NCBI GenBank assembly: GCA_025450585.1
Contig: JANWHD010000027.1
Coordinates: 1 to 64,000, forward strand
Direction of reading: 5' to 3'
DNA from: Solirubrobacterales bacterium
Lineage (GTDB): Bacteria > Actinomycetota > Thermoleophilia > Solirubrobacterales > 70-9
DNA length: 64,000 nucleotides
The stretch's first letter is position 1. Each line of letters opens with the position of its first letter. A model generated the notes under the pieces. The model saw nothing but the letters and a program-made list of their open reading frames with translations, did no database searches and had not been told where the DNA came from. Made by a program: the position numbers and the translations under genes. This document shows, in pieces, positions 26,832 through 34,566 of this stretch.

Positions 26832-27644
26832 GTGCAGGACAACGCGAACAGAACCTCCCTGCCGGTCTGGTCACCAGGATGCAGTCAACTGGTCCTGCTT
26901 CTAGCGGGTGTCGTCGCGTGGACAGCGGCACTTGGCCTGGCAATCACCGACAAGTCGGATGCCGTGGCGACGACCTTTGTTGCCATGGGCATGCTGCTGA
27001 TCGGTGCCGCAGCTTTCTTTTCGCGACTTCGAGAGCTTGGCCCCCAGGGGATGAAGGTGGACCCGGTAGAGATCGTGCGCGAGGTCAAAGAGGGCCTGCC
27101 GCCGCCAGTCGAAGGTCTTGCCCCAGAGGTGGAGCGCGCCGGTGTGATCGACGCAATAGAAACCGCTCTAGGCGATATGCCGATCTCATCCACGCCCGCA
27201 GCCCCATCAGAGGCGCCAATCGAAGCGGCGGAAGCGTCAGCCGACCTTGGGGCTTTCCAGTATGAGTGGGCTATCAAGCTCGACTTGGCAGCCCGCGACT
27301 GGTTTGAGATACACGGTTTCTCAATAGAAGCCTCATACGAAGCTGGGGTTTCCCTGATTACACGGAACGGCGCCGAGATATATGCCGTTGAGGTCAAGTC
27401 AAGCCGGATGGGAGCCGGAGGCCCAACCCCAGAGGCACTTCGAGATGGCTTCCTCAAAGCGAGGATTTGGGTCGATGAGAATATTGGCACCGAGGGTGCC
27501 TTCTTCCGCGTGCTTGTCACGGATGTCGTGCCTCCTCCACCCCTGCGAGACCGTTTTCGATCTCAGGGCATAGGCGTCACTCACATAGATCCGGACACTG
27601 AAGAGGTCAACGTGATCCTTCACCCAAAGGACGTGCGTGAATAG
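26832..27644 (+). CDS. membrane-anchored restriction-endonuclease-like protein
   Basis: A 270-residue protein starting at GTG 26832. Two membrane helices (LVLLLAGVVAWTAALGLAI and TTFVAMGMLLIGAAAFF) are followed by a proline-rich linker. A soluble domain follows from about residue 145, with DLAARDWFEIHGFSIEASYE, then EIYAVEVKSSRMGAGG. The latter resembles the ExK half of a PD-(D/E)XK core, as in Mrr-like domains. It may be a membrane-tethered effector; nuclease activity is inference. Confidence 0.55.
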   Translation: MQDNANRTSLPVWSPGCSQLVLLLAGVVAWTAALGLAITDKSDAVATTFVAMGMLLIGAAAFFSRLRELGPQGMKVDPVEIVREVKEGLPPPVEGLAPEVERAGVIDAIETALGDMPISSTPAAPSEAPIEAAEASADLGAFQYEWAIKLDLAARDWFEIHGFSIEASYEAGVSLITRNGAEIYAVEVKSSRMGAGGPTPEALRDGFLKARIWVDENIGTEGAFFRVLVTDVVPPPPLRDRFRSQGIGVTHIDPDTEEVNVILHPKDVRE

Positions 27645-27758
27645 CGGCCCCGGCTTCGACCCATACCTCTTGGAGGGCTCGAAGATCAGCTTTCATATAA
27701 GCGAAAAGCTACTCGCGGGCGATGTCGTCATTGCGCTGGAGTGCCAGACGAGCCTGTC

Positions 27759-27998
27759 CTATCTCGGCTCGCGACCAACCCCGGGGCGTCGTACCGGCCT
27801 TCCGGTCAGCCGACTACGGAACCGGGTGCGGTCTGGCCACATGAGGAAAACCATGTAGGCGAATATCCCGGCGAACAAGAAGAAGTACGTCCCGCCCGCC
27901 CCGGTGCGCGTGACCGCAGCCAACGCGATGGCACCGAGAGCGACGACGAATACGCCAATTGCCAGGCCGGCTCTCGATGTGCGGTGCATTGTCTTCAT
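27759..27998 (-). CDS. tiny two-helix membrane protein
   Basis: A 79-residue protein (MKTMHRTSRAGLAIGVFVVA...) with two membrane helices, the second TYFFLFAGIFAYMVFLMW, and a basic C-terminal tail. Its ATG overlaps the TGA of the upstream membrane-protein gene (ATGA at 27995-27998), which supports both as real coding genes. Function unknown. Confidence 0.5.
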   Translation of the reverse strand: MKTMHRTSRAGLAIGVFVVALGAIALAAVTRTGAGGTYFFLFAGIFAYMVFLMWPDRTRFRSRLTGRPVRRPGVGREPR

Positions 27999-28234
27999 AG
28001 TAGCTGGCCGATCAGCGCGCTCGCGTAGATGACGGCGCCCGCAGCGAAGCCAAGACTGACGCCCACGCGGGCCCATCGATTCTGTTGTGCATCCGAGACG
28101 CCGAGCATCGACCCAGCCACCACCGCAAGGACTCCCCCCGCTCCGGCGGCACCGAACAAGGCACCAACCCCGATGGTGTTGGGAATCGGATCTTCCACCC
28201 GAGGCAGGATCGCGGTCAGCAGCATGCAGGGCAT
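27995..28234 (-). CDS. tiny two-helix membrane protein
   Basis: A 79-residue protein with two membrane segments: NTIGVGALFGAAGAGGVLAV and GVSLGFAAGAVIYASALIG. It is translationally coupled to the next gene by a 4-bp overlap. It lies about 90 bp from the attL copy, so the pair flanks the mobile element outside its boundary. Function unknown. Confidence 0.5.
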   Translation of the reverse strand: MPCMLLTAILPRVEDPIPNTIGVGALFGAAGAGGVLAVVAGSMLGVSDAQQNRWARVGVSLGFAAGAVIYASALIGQLL

Positions 28235-28321
28235 CCCCGACGACGCTAGGAGACTCGGACGCGTGCGTGGCGCGCAGAATCACACGGATGCCGTACGCCT
28301 TGAACGGACCTGCCGACGCGA

Positions 28322-28365
28322 TGGGGCGGGAAGGACTCGAACCTTCGACCGACGGATTATGAGTC
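28322..28365. mobile_element. attL: 44-bp duplicated tRNA-Met 3' end
   Basis: Forty-four bases are identical to 42127-42170, the 3' end of the intact tRNA-Met gene including T-arm and anticodon region. Identity stops abruptly on both sides (a versus g before, g versus c after). This is the direct repeat left by site-specific integration of the 13.8-kb element into the tRNA gene. Confidence 0.93.
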
Positions 28366-28658
28366 GAGCCGAAACCCTTCTATAGAGCCGAATCTGGCCC
28401 GGTAGAGCGGATCACGTCCAAGGAGTTCGGCTCAGTTCGCTGGAGTCGGGGACCAATTTCGGGACCAGGTTTTGGAGGGCTTAGTCGGCACGTCTCACGC
28501 TCTCGCTTCCACGCGGAAGCGAGCGTCTCCTCAGGCGCGCAAGAGATGCCCGCTCCGGAGGATTTTGGAGAGCAGGGCCAGAACGCCGTCTGGGCCAGCG
28601 TTCGCGAATGTCCCCTGAGTCCTACCGGTAGTTTCCGTCCCGATCGCGTGACGATCGA
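28366..28658. other. non-coding left end of the element
   Basis: No credible gene is seen between attL and the RNase HI gene. The stretch holds the putative integrase arm site at 28449-28467 and a short hairpin (GATCG...CGATC) just before the RNase HI start. The minus-strand frame here has no recognisable protein character. Confidence 0.5.
28449..28467. promoter_or_regulatory. putative integrase arm-type binding site, left end
   Basis: GGGACCAATTTCGGGACCA. The first 13 bases recur exactly at 42060-42072 near the opposite end, next to a second GGGACCAAT at 42049. Paired repeats just inside both att sites are the expected layout for arm-type sites of tyrosine integrases. Confidence 0.5.
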
Positions 28659-28670
28659 ATGGAGACAGAA

Positions 28671-29096
28671 ATGAGGGTCTACATCTGGAGCGACGGCGCT
28701 GCCATGCCGAACGGCGGTCCCGCCGGGGCGGGGTACGTCGTCGTGGGCACGGGCGGCGTGCACTTGCTCCGTTCGGAACCGCTCGGCGACAAGACGAACA
28801 ACGTTGCCGAGTACGTGGCGGTTCGGAACGCGCTGCGGGCCGCGGCCGACGCGGGCGCGACGTCGGCTTACGTGCGGATGGACTCGGCGGTGGTCGTCGA
28901 CCACCTCACTGGGGCATCGCGTGCGCGGGCCGAGCACCTGATCCAGCTCAAGGAGGAGGTCGAAGCACAGAAGGCCCGGTATCCAGGGGGGGTCAGGTTC
29001 GCTCGGATTTCCAGGGCGCAGAACGGAGTTGCCGACGAGCTCGCGAAGAACGGCGCGCGGGCCTCGAAGGCGCTAAGCGCCGATCGGCGGCGATAG
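28671..29096 (+). CDS. rnhA: ribonuclease HI (element-borne)
   Basis: A 141-residue RNase HI, which cleaves RNA in RNA-DNA hybrids. The four catalytic acidic residues are visible: Asp8 in VYIWSDGAAMPNGG, Glu47 in NNVAEYVAVRNAL, Asp71 in RMDSAVVV and Asp122 in NGVADELAKNG. ATG 28671 is preferred over 28659 because GGAGA lies 6 nt upstream of it. It is the first gene of the element on the plus strand and precedes the retron effector by 146 bp. RNase HI is the host enzyme that trims msr RNA in studied retrons, so a functional link is plausible. Confidence 0.85.
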   Translation: MRVYIWSDGAAMPNGGPAGAGYVVVGTGGVHLLRSEPLGDKTNNVAEYVAVRNALRAAADAGATSAYVRMDSAVVVDHLTGASRARAEHLIQLKEEVEAQKARYPGGVRFARISRAQNGVADELAKNGARASKALSADRRR

Positions 29097-29109
29097 GCGC
29101 GCGTCAAGC

Positions 29110-29126
29110 GGCGAGCGTTGCTCGCC
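29110..29126 (+). terminator. short hairpin after RNase HI
   Basis: GGCGAGC-gtt-GCTCGCC, 14 bp after the RNase HI stop. No U-tract follows, so it is at most a weak attenuator between RNase HI and the retron. Confidence 0.35.
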
Positions 29127-29224
29127 GATGTCGGCTCCCTATCGCAATGCGCGAAAAGCGGCACCGAGCGACGACGGTTCGTCCTATGGGGCGGACAGAA
29201 GTCAGGTGCGCGACGTTCCTCCCG

Positions 29225-29243
29225 TATGTCGTATATGCATAGA
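29225..29243 (+). promoter_or_regulatory. possible leaderless promoter of the retron effector
   Basis: The AT-rich sequence GTCGTATATGCATAG lies directly before ATG 29243, and no Shine-Dalgarno sequence is present. A -10-like TATATG about 10 nt from the ATG would give a leaderless mRNA, which is common in actinobacteria. Inference only. Confidence 0.3.
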
Positions 29244-30460
29244 TGGTGAAGCCGAGCGAGACGACCACCGGGCGCGCCTGGCTGGAGAACTTCACACCGT
29301 TGGACCGGCCGACCGCGCAGATCCTGCTCGACAGCCTGCGCTTCGCCGACCTCGACACGCTGCGCAATGGCCTGATGTCAAAGCTCGAAGCGGTTCCAGA
29401 AGAGGGCGCGCTAAGGGCTCCTGCACTGCTACTGGCTGAGCGAAAACTGGAGGATCTAGTCGAGCGCGACAAGCGGGAGGCTCCCGTCGCCTACGTAGAT
29501 TTCCACCCGGGGGCCGCGCTCAGCCCAACTCCGGGCAGCGAGGCATTCATCGGCGGCGTCCTGCGCGACTTCGCCGCCAGCGGCAGGAAGAGCGCCGGGT
29601 TGGAGTGGATGGCACCCGACACTGAGCTCGAGGAGCTGCGTGATCGTCGGTGCCGCTCGGTCGTCCTCGTCACCGACTACTGCGGCACCGGGGACCGAGT
29701 CCTGAAATTCGCGGCGGCACTGGCTCGCAATCCGACGATCCGCAGCTGGCGCTCGATGCACCTGATCGATTTCCACCTGATCTCTTACGCCGCAAGCTCA
29801 GCGGCGCTGCGACGCTTCGAGGACTCCCCGCTCCTTGCCGGGGTCGAGGTAGTCGAGGCGGCACCGACGTTCGAGACTGCGCCTTGGTCCCGCACCGTGC
29901 GGGAAGCGATCATCGAGCTCTGTGAGCGCGAGCGGCGGACCAAGCGCTGGCGCGCGCTCGGCTACGGCGAAACGGGCGGGCTCTTCGCAACGGCACTGAC
30001 CGCGCCCAACAACCTGCCTGCGGTCTTCCTGCAGGAGACTGAGGGCTGGCAGCCGCTCATAGCCGGGCGCAAGGTGACGCCCGAGGCTGACCGAGATCTC
30101 GTCGGCTATCAGCCCGTCGAGCCGCTCGCCGACCTCGCCGAACGGGTCGGGCAGCTGCGGCTCGGACAGAACGAACGACTTCAGTACATGCGGGAAAGGA
30201 GCAGAGACCTGCTCCAGATTCTGGTCTCAATCCACCGCGCCCCGAAGACAGAGGACGAACTGGCGGTCGAGCTCGGTCGGCCACTCGCGGAGATCGATGA
30301 CCTGCTCGATACCTTGCGGGCCTTCGAGATGATCGACCAGGCGACCGGGATCACCACCGCCGGTCGCAAGGAGATCGATGCCCAAAAGCGTGCCCGGCGC
30401 CGCACCAGCGCAGGGCTTGAGGGCTCTGAGGACACCTACTATCCTCGGAGTCTGAAGTGA
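29243..30460 (+). CDS. retron effector: phosphoribosyltransferase-like plus winged-helix protein
   Basis: A 405-residue protein. Residues 135-160 read RSVVLVTDYCGTGDRVLKFA, matching the PRPP-binding loop pattern of type I phosphoribosyltransferase folds (hydrophobic strand, acidic pair, TG). Residues about 315-375 form a winged helix (LLQILVSIHRAPKTEDELAV, then DDLLDTLRAFEMIDQATGIT). The gene directly precedes the retron RNA and reverse transcriptase; its stop codon lies inside the a1 repeat. PRTase-like effectors define one published retron class (type III in the Mestre 2020 scheme, as I recall). A toxic effector restrained by msDNA and released on phage infection is the expected role. Confidence 0.75.
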   Translation: MVKPSETTTGRAWLENFTPLDRPTAQILLDSLRFADLDTLRNGLMSKLEAVPEEGALRAPALLLAERKLEDLVERDKREAPVAYVDFHPGAALSPTPGSEAFIGGVLRDFAASGRKSAGLEWMAPDTELEELRDRRCRSVVLVTDYCGTGDRVLKFAAALARNPTIRSWRSMHLIDFHLISYAASSAALRRFEDSPLLAGVEVVEAAPTFETAPWSRTVREAIIELCERERRTKRWRALGYGETGGLFATALTAPNNLPAVFLQETEGWQPLIAGRKVTPEADRDLVGYQPVEPLADLAERVGQLRLGQNERLQYMRERSRDLLQILVSIHRAPKTEDELAVELGRPLAEIDDLLDTLRAFEMIDQATGITTAGRKEIDAQKRARRRTSAGLEGSEDTYYPRSLK

Positions 30461-30683
30461 GGGGGGCGGGACGCCCGCTTAGTGATGCCGGTGGTTAGCC
30501 ACCGGCTTCAGGAGTCGGTGAGATTCCGGCTCTTGGGGGTGCGGCTCACCGCATCCCGTTGGACAAGCCCACGCCTCCGCGTGGTTCATACGAACGACCT
30601 GGTCCCTCGGAGTCTCGGGGGCCGTCCGTATGAGCCCTGTCGGGACGGAATCGAAGGTAAGTGAGCGTCCCCCCCTCCCACTT
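30455..30683 (+). ncRNA. retron msr-msd RNA
   Basis: The region between effector and reverse transcriptase folds as a retron RNA. a1 (30455-30474) pairs with a2 (30661-30683): AAGTG/CACTT, AGGGGGG/CCCCCCT and GACGC/GCGTC with two small bulges. The msr has stems 30487-30506 (GCCGGTGG-ttag-CCACCGGC), 30536-30557 and 30569-30584. The msd is a long imperfect stem from 30586 to 30633 with ends TCATACG and CGTATGA. Just after a1, CTTAG (30478-30482) precedes the first hairpin as in Ec86, so G30482 is the likely branching guanosine. Exact RNA ends are not determined. Confidence 0.75.
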
Positions 30684-31791
30684 GTATCGGCGCGAGGCGC
30701 TGCGCCTCGGTCGCGATGGGGCGACCGTCGATCGTGCCTTGGAGGTCGAGGCCGCCATTGCCGGCAATGGCGCCTTCCCCGTCTACACGCTCAATCACCT
30801 GGCGGCGATCACCGGCGCCTCGTGGCGCTATCTACGGGAGATCGTTTCCCGCGAGATCGACCCCTATCTCGACATCTCCCGGCCCAAGGGGGATGGAAGC
30901 ACCAGGCCGATCTCGAGTCCCGAGCCGATCCTGATGGACGTCCAGCGCTGGATCCTTCGGGAGATCCTCCCGGCCTGCCGGGTCGACCGTGCCAGCTACG
31001 CCTACCAACGGGGTCGATCGATCCTCGAGTGCGCCAATCGACATCTTGGCTCGCGCTGGCTGGTCAAGCTCGACATCCATGACTTCTTCGACTCGATCTT
31101 CGAGGAACAGGTCTTCAGGCTCTTCGTGACAATCGGCTACCCACGCCTTCTCAGCCTCGAGCTGGCGCGCCTCTGCACGAGGCCAAATCCCGAGACTTCT
31201 ATTCACCGCAGATACGGTCTCTATAGGGAAAAGGCTCCCTACGCAGTCAACGTGCGCGGACGCCTTCCACAGGGCGGGCCAACCAGCGGCGCCCTCGCGA
31301 ACGCGGTCATGCTCGAGGCGGACGCCGAACTCAGGTCACTGGCACAAAAGCGCGGCATCGAATACACCCGGTACTCCGACGATCTGACCTTCTCCATCGG
31401 AGGGGACTTCTCCCGCCAGCAGGGAACTGCCCTGATCAGCCGCGTCGGCGGCATCCTCGAGAAGCACGGCTTCGCCTTGCATCGAGCCAAGACGCGAATC
31501 CTCCCCCCCGGGGCACGCAAGGTGGTCCTCGGCCTCCTGGTCGGAGAGGACCGCGTGCGGCTGCTGCCCGAGTTCAAGCGGCGGATCGAAGTCCACGTGC
31601 GCGGAGTCGCCAAGTTCGGAGTGGTCGAGCACGCCCAACACCGGCACTTCGACTCAGTGCTCTCGATGATCAACCACGTCGACGGATGTATCGCGTTCGC
31701 CGAAAGCGTCGATCTGGCGTTCGCAAGCAACGCGCGTGAGTCGTGGAATACCGCCCTTAGAAACGGTGGATACACGCTCGACGGTTCGTAA
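30661..31791 (+). CDS. retron-type reverse transcriptase
   Basis: A 376-residue RT starting at GTG 30661. Motifs in order: STRPISSPEPILMDVQRWIL (RT2, residues 80-99), a CANRH variant of the retron NAxxH motif (124-128), LVKLDIHDFFDSIF (Asp138), RLPQGGPTSGALAN (RT4, 201-214), catalytic YSDDLTFS (238-245) and VLGLLVGEDRVRL in place of the retron VTG region (289-301). The usual box is YADD, so Ala is replaced by Ser. The first eight codons overlap the a2 repeat. It would prime from the msr branching G to make msDNA. It ends 85 bp from a convergent gene. Confidence 0.9.
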   Translation: MSVPPSHLYRREALRLGRDGATVDRALEVEAAIAGNGAFPVYTLNHLAAITGASWRYLREIVSREIDPYLDISRPKGDGSTRPISSPEPILMDVQRWILREILPACRVDRASYAYQRGRSILECANRHLGSRWLVKLDIHDFFDSIFEEQVFRLFVTIGYPRLLSLELARLCTRPNPETSIHRRYGLYREKAPYAVNVRGRLPQGGPTSGALANAVMLEADAELRSLAQKRGIEYTRYSDDLTFSIGGDFSRQQGTALISRVGGILEKHGFALHRAKTRILPPGARKVVLGLLVGEDRVRLLPEFKRRIEVHVRGVAKFGVVEHAQHRHFDSVLSMINHVDGCIAFAESVDLAFASNARESWNTALRNGGYTLDGS

Positions 31792-31876
31792 TCAGGAAGG
31801 CAGTGAGTCGGGGACAAATCTGAAGAAGTCGAAGGTCTATCCCGTTCCCTGGCCAGTTGACACCAGGACGACCGAT

Positions 31877-33460
31877 TCATATCGGAGCCTCGATCTCGTC
31901 GTAGTGGACTTGGAAGCCCATCGTTTGCAGCGCCTGGATGTTCTGGCGCATAAAGACCTTGGAGAAAAACGGTAGGGCTCGCGCACCTTCACCGCTGGAC
32001 TCAGCGGCGAGGATGACAGCGAGGACGATTTGGTGGTCGCCTGCTCGGGGTGGGTCGTGGATGAGCTGCTCCCACCCTCCCAACTGATCCCGGACCTGAG
32101 GTACAAAGCGCGGCTCCCGCACGAGCAGGTCAGAGGAGACGAAAGCTTGGCCAAAAAGATGGCTGAGACCCGAAGATCCTCCCTTGCGCCGCTTGACGTG
32201 GATCATGTGGCCTTGATCACTGAACAGATCGCAGATCTCGATCCGCGACTCTCCTGGCATCGGCTCCACGAGTTTCCGGTCGAGAAGCCTCAAGTCAGCT
32301 CGTTCCGCAGCGACTCTCGCGTTGTAGGTCTTCTCGATTTCCGCGCGAGTCGCATCTGGAAGGCTCAGCCCAGACGGTTCCAGGGATGCCGCAAAGTCAT
32401 TGACCGTCCTGCCCTCGTCACGCTTTACCTTGAACCACAGTCCCCGGTCGAGCACGAGGACATCGCCGTTCGTACGGTGTTCGTAGTAGAGGCATTCCCA
32501 CCAAGACCAACGCTTGATCGGATCTCCGTCTTGGTTTCGAGCTTTGATGTAGTTCGATTTCAAAGCTTCGGCAAGGGCGTTAGGGTCGGGGGCACCAATG
32601 CGATCTACCATCTTTTCCAGTAGAGCCCGAGTGGGCTCCATTACCGTCGTGTTGCGACCCGTGCCGTAATCGACAACATCCTCATTAACCATCTCGGGCG
32701 GGAAAACGTCGAAGCGATCAAACTCTCCCTCGAGCAGACAGCGGAGAGCCCGCTCGTCGAGTTGCAATATCTCATCGGGATCAGTGACCTCTGAAATCCA
32801 GTCGGTCCAGGGGTAGTACTTCTTGTAAACCTTTTTCTTGCTCGTCCTGTAGAGAGCGCTACAGATGGACTTGATCTGTCGCGCGTCAAGCGACTCGGTC
32901 AGGCGGGCGGAATCGGCACCAGATAGGCGCTTACCCACGGCATCCCGCCGGACCGAGCCCTCAAGCACGGTCAGGAGATCACGCTGAACGTCCATATCTA
33001 GGCCGACAATGTCGGAGACCTCCGCGACCTGACGGCGGATACTCAGCGCAGTATCGACGAAGGTTCGGGACTGCACCGAGCGAATCTGCTCGGGATCAAC
33101 GCAGTTGAGTGCGACTCGTAGGCCGAAATTTCGCTCATAGGACCCACGAGCAAGCATCCACCTGCCACCGGTACCGAACGTCAAGGCAAATAGCCGCTTG
33201 CTCGCCTCCACCAGAAGCACGGCCGAGAAACTCGGCCGTGCAAGTTTCAGCGGGGGGTCAACATCCCCGTCGAAGAGGGTGGCCCAACTCGGCGAGCGTG
33301 ACCGCTTGCGCGAGACATAGAGCGTGGCGTCCTGACCCAAGGAAGGAACGCGATGCTCCTCCAACTCATCGGGCTCAGCCTCAAGCGCATCCGAGGCCGA
33401 CTTCACGTGCTTGCGCAGTAGATAGACGCTGACCGTACGGATCGGGGCGTCCTCAGCCAT
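31877..33460 (-). CDS. DUF6119/TIGR04141-like sporadically distributed protein
   Basis: A 527-residue protein. The N-terminus RTVSVYLLRKHVKSASDAL, then VEASKRLFALTFGTGGRWML and ERNFGLRVALNCVDPEQIRS match the TIGR04141 (DUF6119) group as I know it. That group is patchily distributed and often found in mobile or defence islands, with no established function. There is no obvious nuclease, ATPase or membrane motif. It is convergent with the retron RT and preceded by a palindromic operator-like site. Composition is less GC-rich than the integrase and relaxase genes. Confidence 0.65.
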   Translation of the reverse strand: MAEDAPIRTVSVYLLRKHVKSASDALEAEPDELEEHRVPSLGQDATLYVSRKRSRSPSWATLFDGDVDPPLKLARPSFSAVLLVEASKRLFALTFGTGGRWMLARGSYERNFGLRVALNCVDPEQIRSVQSRTFVDTALSIRRQVAEVSDIVGLDMDVQRDLLTVLEGSVRRDAVGKRLSGADSARLTESLDARQIKSICSALYRTSKKKVYKKYYPWTDWISEVTDPDEILQLDERALRCLLEGEFDRFDVFPPEMVNEDVVDYGTGRNTTVMEPTRALLEKMVDRIGAPDPNALAEALKSNYIKARNQDGDPIKRWSWWECLYYEHRTNGDVLVLDRGLWFKVKRDEGRTVNDFAASLEPSGLSLPDATRAEIEKTYNARVAAERADLRLLDRKLVEPMPGESRIEICDLFSDQGHMIHVKRRKGGSSGLSHLFGQAFVSSDLLVREPRFVPQVRDQLGGWEQLIHDPPRAGDHQIVLAVILAAESSGEGARALPFFSKVFMRQNIQALQTMGFQVHYDEIEAPI

Positions 33461-33490
33461 GCCTTTACCCCCGCTTTCGACGCTCGAAGA

Positions 33491-33521
33491 GAATCACGTA
33501 TTCCTAAATGAATACAGATTC
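33491..33521 (-). promoter_or_regulatory. palindromic operator-like site upstream of the DUF6119-like gene
   Basis: GTATTC-ctaaat-GAATAC (33498-33515) is nested in GAATC...GATTC (33491-33521), 31 bp upstream of the start at 33460. It is AT-rich against the local background, so it probably combines promoter and repressor binding. Confidence 0.45.
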
Positions 33522-33609
33522 TCCGGCGGCGAGGCGGGGCGGCGGTCAAGTTGGACTTAGGGACAGCCGCGAAAGCTGACTCACCGAGGCGGACAATATG
33601 CCGCTGGGT

Positions 33610-34566
33610 CTAACCGTCGTCCTCTTCCAAATCGTCCAGCAGGTCCTCGATGGGACGCCCCAATCCCGAGTCCTCGCCTGGCCCAGGCTCGATCGAGACC
33701 CACTCCAAATCGATGTAGTCAGGATCGATGGTCATGCCGAGGACGCCCTTCCGAATACGAAGCACAGCCTTTACGGCGTGTCCGAAAAGGCCTTGGTCGA
33801 GTGCCCTGTCAAGCATCTCCCGGTCCGCCGAGGCGATCACCTTGCCTCGCGATACTCCAACTGGGGCTGGTGACCATTTGAACCGCCTGATCCCAGCCGT
33901 TCCTTTCTCCTCACCAGGCTCGGCGATAACTCGATAGAGGATTCCATTGACCTCTTGCTCCCAATCGTTCGTCTCGGGGGGAGCCTGAAGCCTCACATGC
34001 TGTTCACCGGCTCGTTTAGGGGTTAGAACCCGTGGGGGCTGAGCACGCGGCTTCCATTGCAAATTGAAACCTTCGCTCTGAACGAGCTGGGCCAGATCGT
34101 CATAACGGCTCATCGGCGCGCCGATGCCAATGGCACGAGCAACAAAGTTATTCTCGTCAGCCTCAACTAGGTCCGCGACACGCTTAGCGGCGTCTAGGGT
34201 GACCTCAAACTCAAGCTGCTCTTGACGACCAGACGGCTGAGGGTCACCAAAGAACATCGTCATGGAGTTTCCTGGGGCAATCCCATAGAGCATCGTCGGC
34301 GTGCCGGCTACGTCACGGATCAGAGCGGCGATGCGTTCTGCAAGCTTTCCTATGAGTTCAGCAGGACCGTATGCCGAAGTGATAGGTCCATCCGCAACGG
34401 TGACAACAAGAGGAGACTGGGTCCAAAGCTCCTTGACTGCAAACTCGATGTTGTCAAGTCGCTTGGGGTCCGGCGGCGGCGGAAGCTCGGCCGGTTCTTG
34501 GGGTCCATCCTCCTCCCGATCCTTCCCAGGGTTCGACTGCTCATCCTTTTCAGGATCATCAGGCAT
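33610..34566 (-). CDS. unrecognised 318-residue soluble protein, paired with a membrane protein
   Basis: The N-terminal 40 residues are acidic, proline-rich and disordered; the C-terminus is also acidic (DLLDDLEEDDG). The middle is a mixed alpha/beta domain (LVVTVADGPITSAYGPAELI, GTPTMLYGIAPGNSMTMFFG, RRFKWSPAPVGVSRGKVIAS). No catalytic motif or family is recognised. It overlaps the upstream membrane-protein gene by 8 bp, so the two probably act together. Confidence 0.6.
   Translation of the reverse strand: MPDDPEKDEQSNPGKDREEDGPQEPAELPPPPDPKRLDNIEFAVKELWTQSPLVVTVADGPITSAYGPAELIGKLAERIAALIRDVAGTPTMLYGIAPGNSMTMFFGDPQPSGRQEQLEFEVTLDAAKRVADLVEADENNFVARAIGIGAPMSRYDDLAQLVQSEGFNLQWKPRAQPPRVLTPKRAGEQHVRLQAPPETNDWEQEVNGILYRVIAEPGEEKGTAGIRRFKWSPAPVGVSRGKVIASADREMLDRALDQGLFGHAVKAVLRIRKGVLGMTIDPDYIDLEWVSIEPGPGEDSGLGRPIEDLLDDLEEDDG

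Noticed and set aside
27637..27858. A 73-codon plus-strand frame overlapping the end of the membrane nuclease-like gene
   Set aside because: The first half looks protein-like, but the second half is antisense to the better-supported coupled membrane genes. It may be a truncated gene, but support is too weak.
28322..28395. A second tRNA-Met gene at the left end
   Set aside because: Only 44 bases match; the D-arm and 5' acceptor half are absent, so it is an att remnant.
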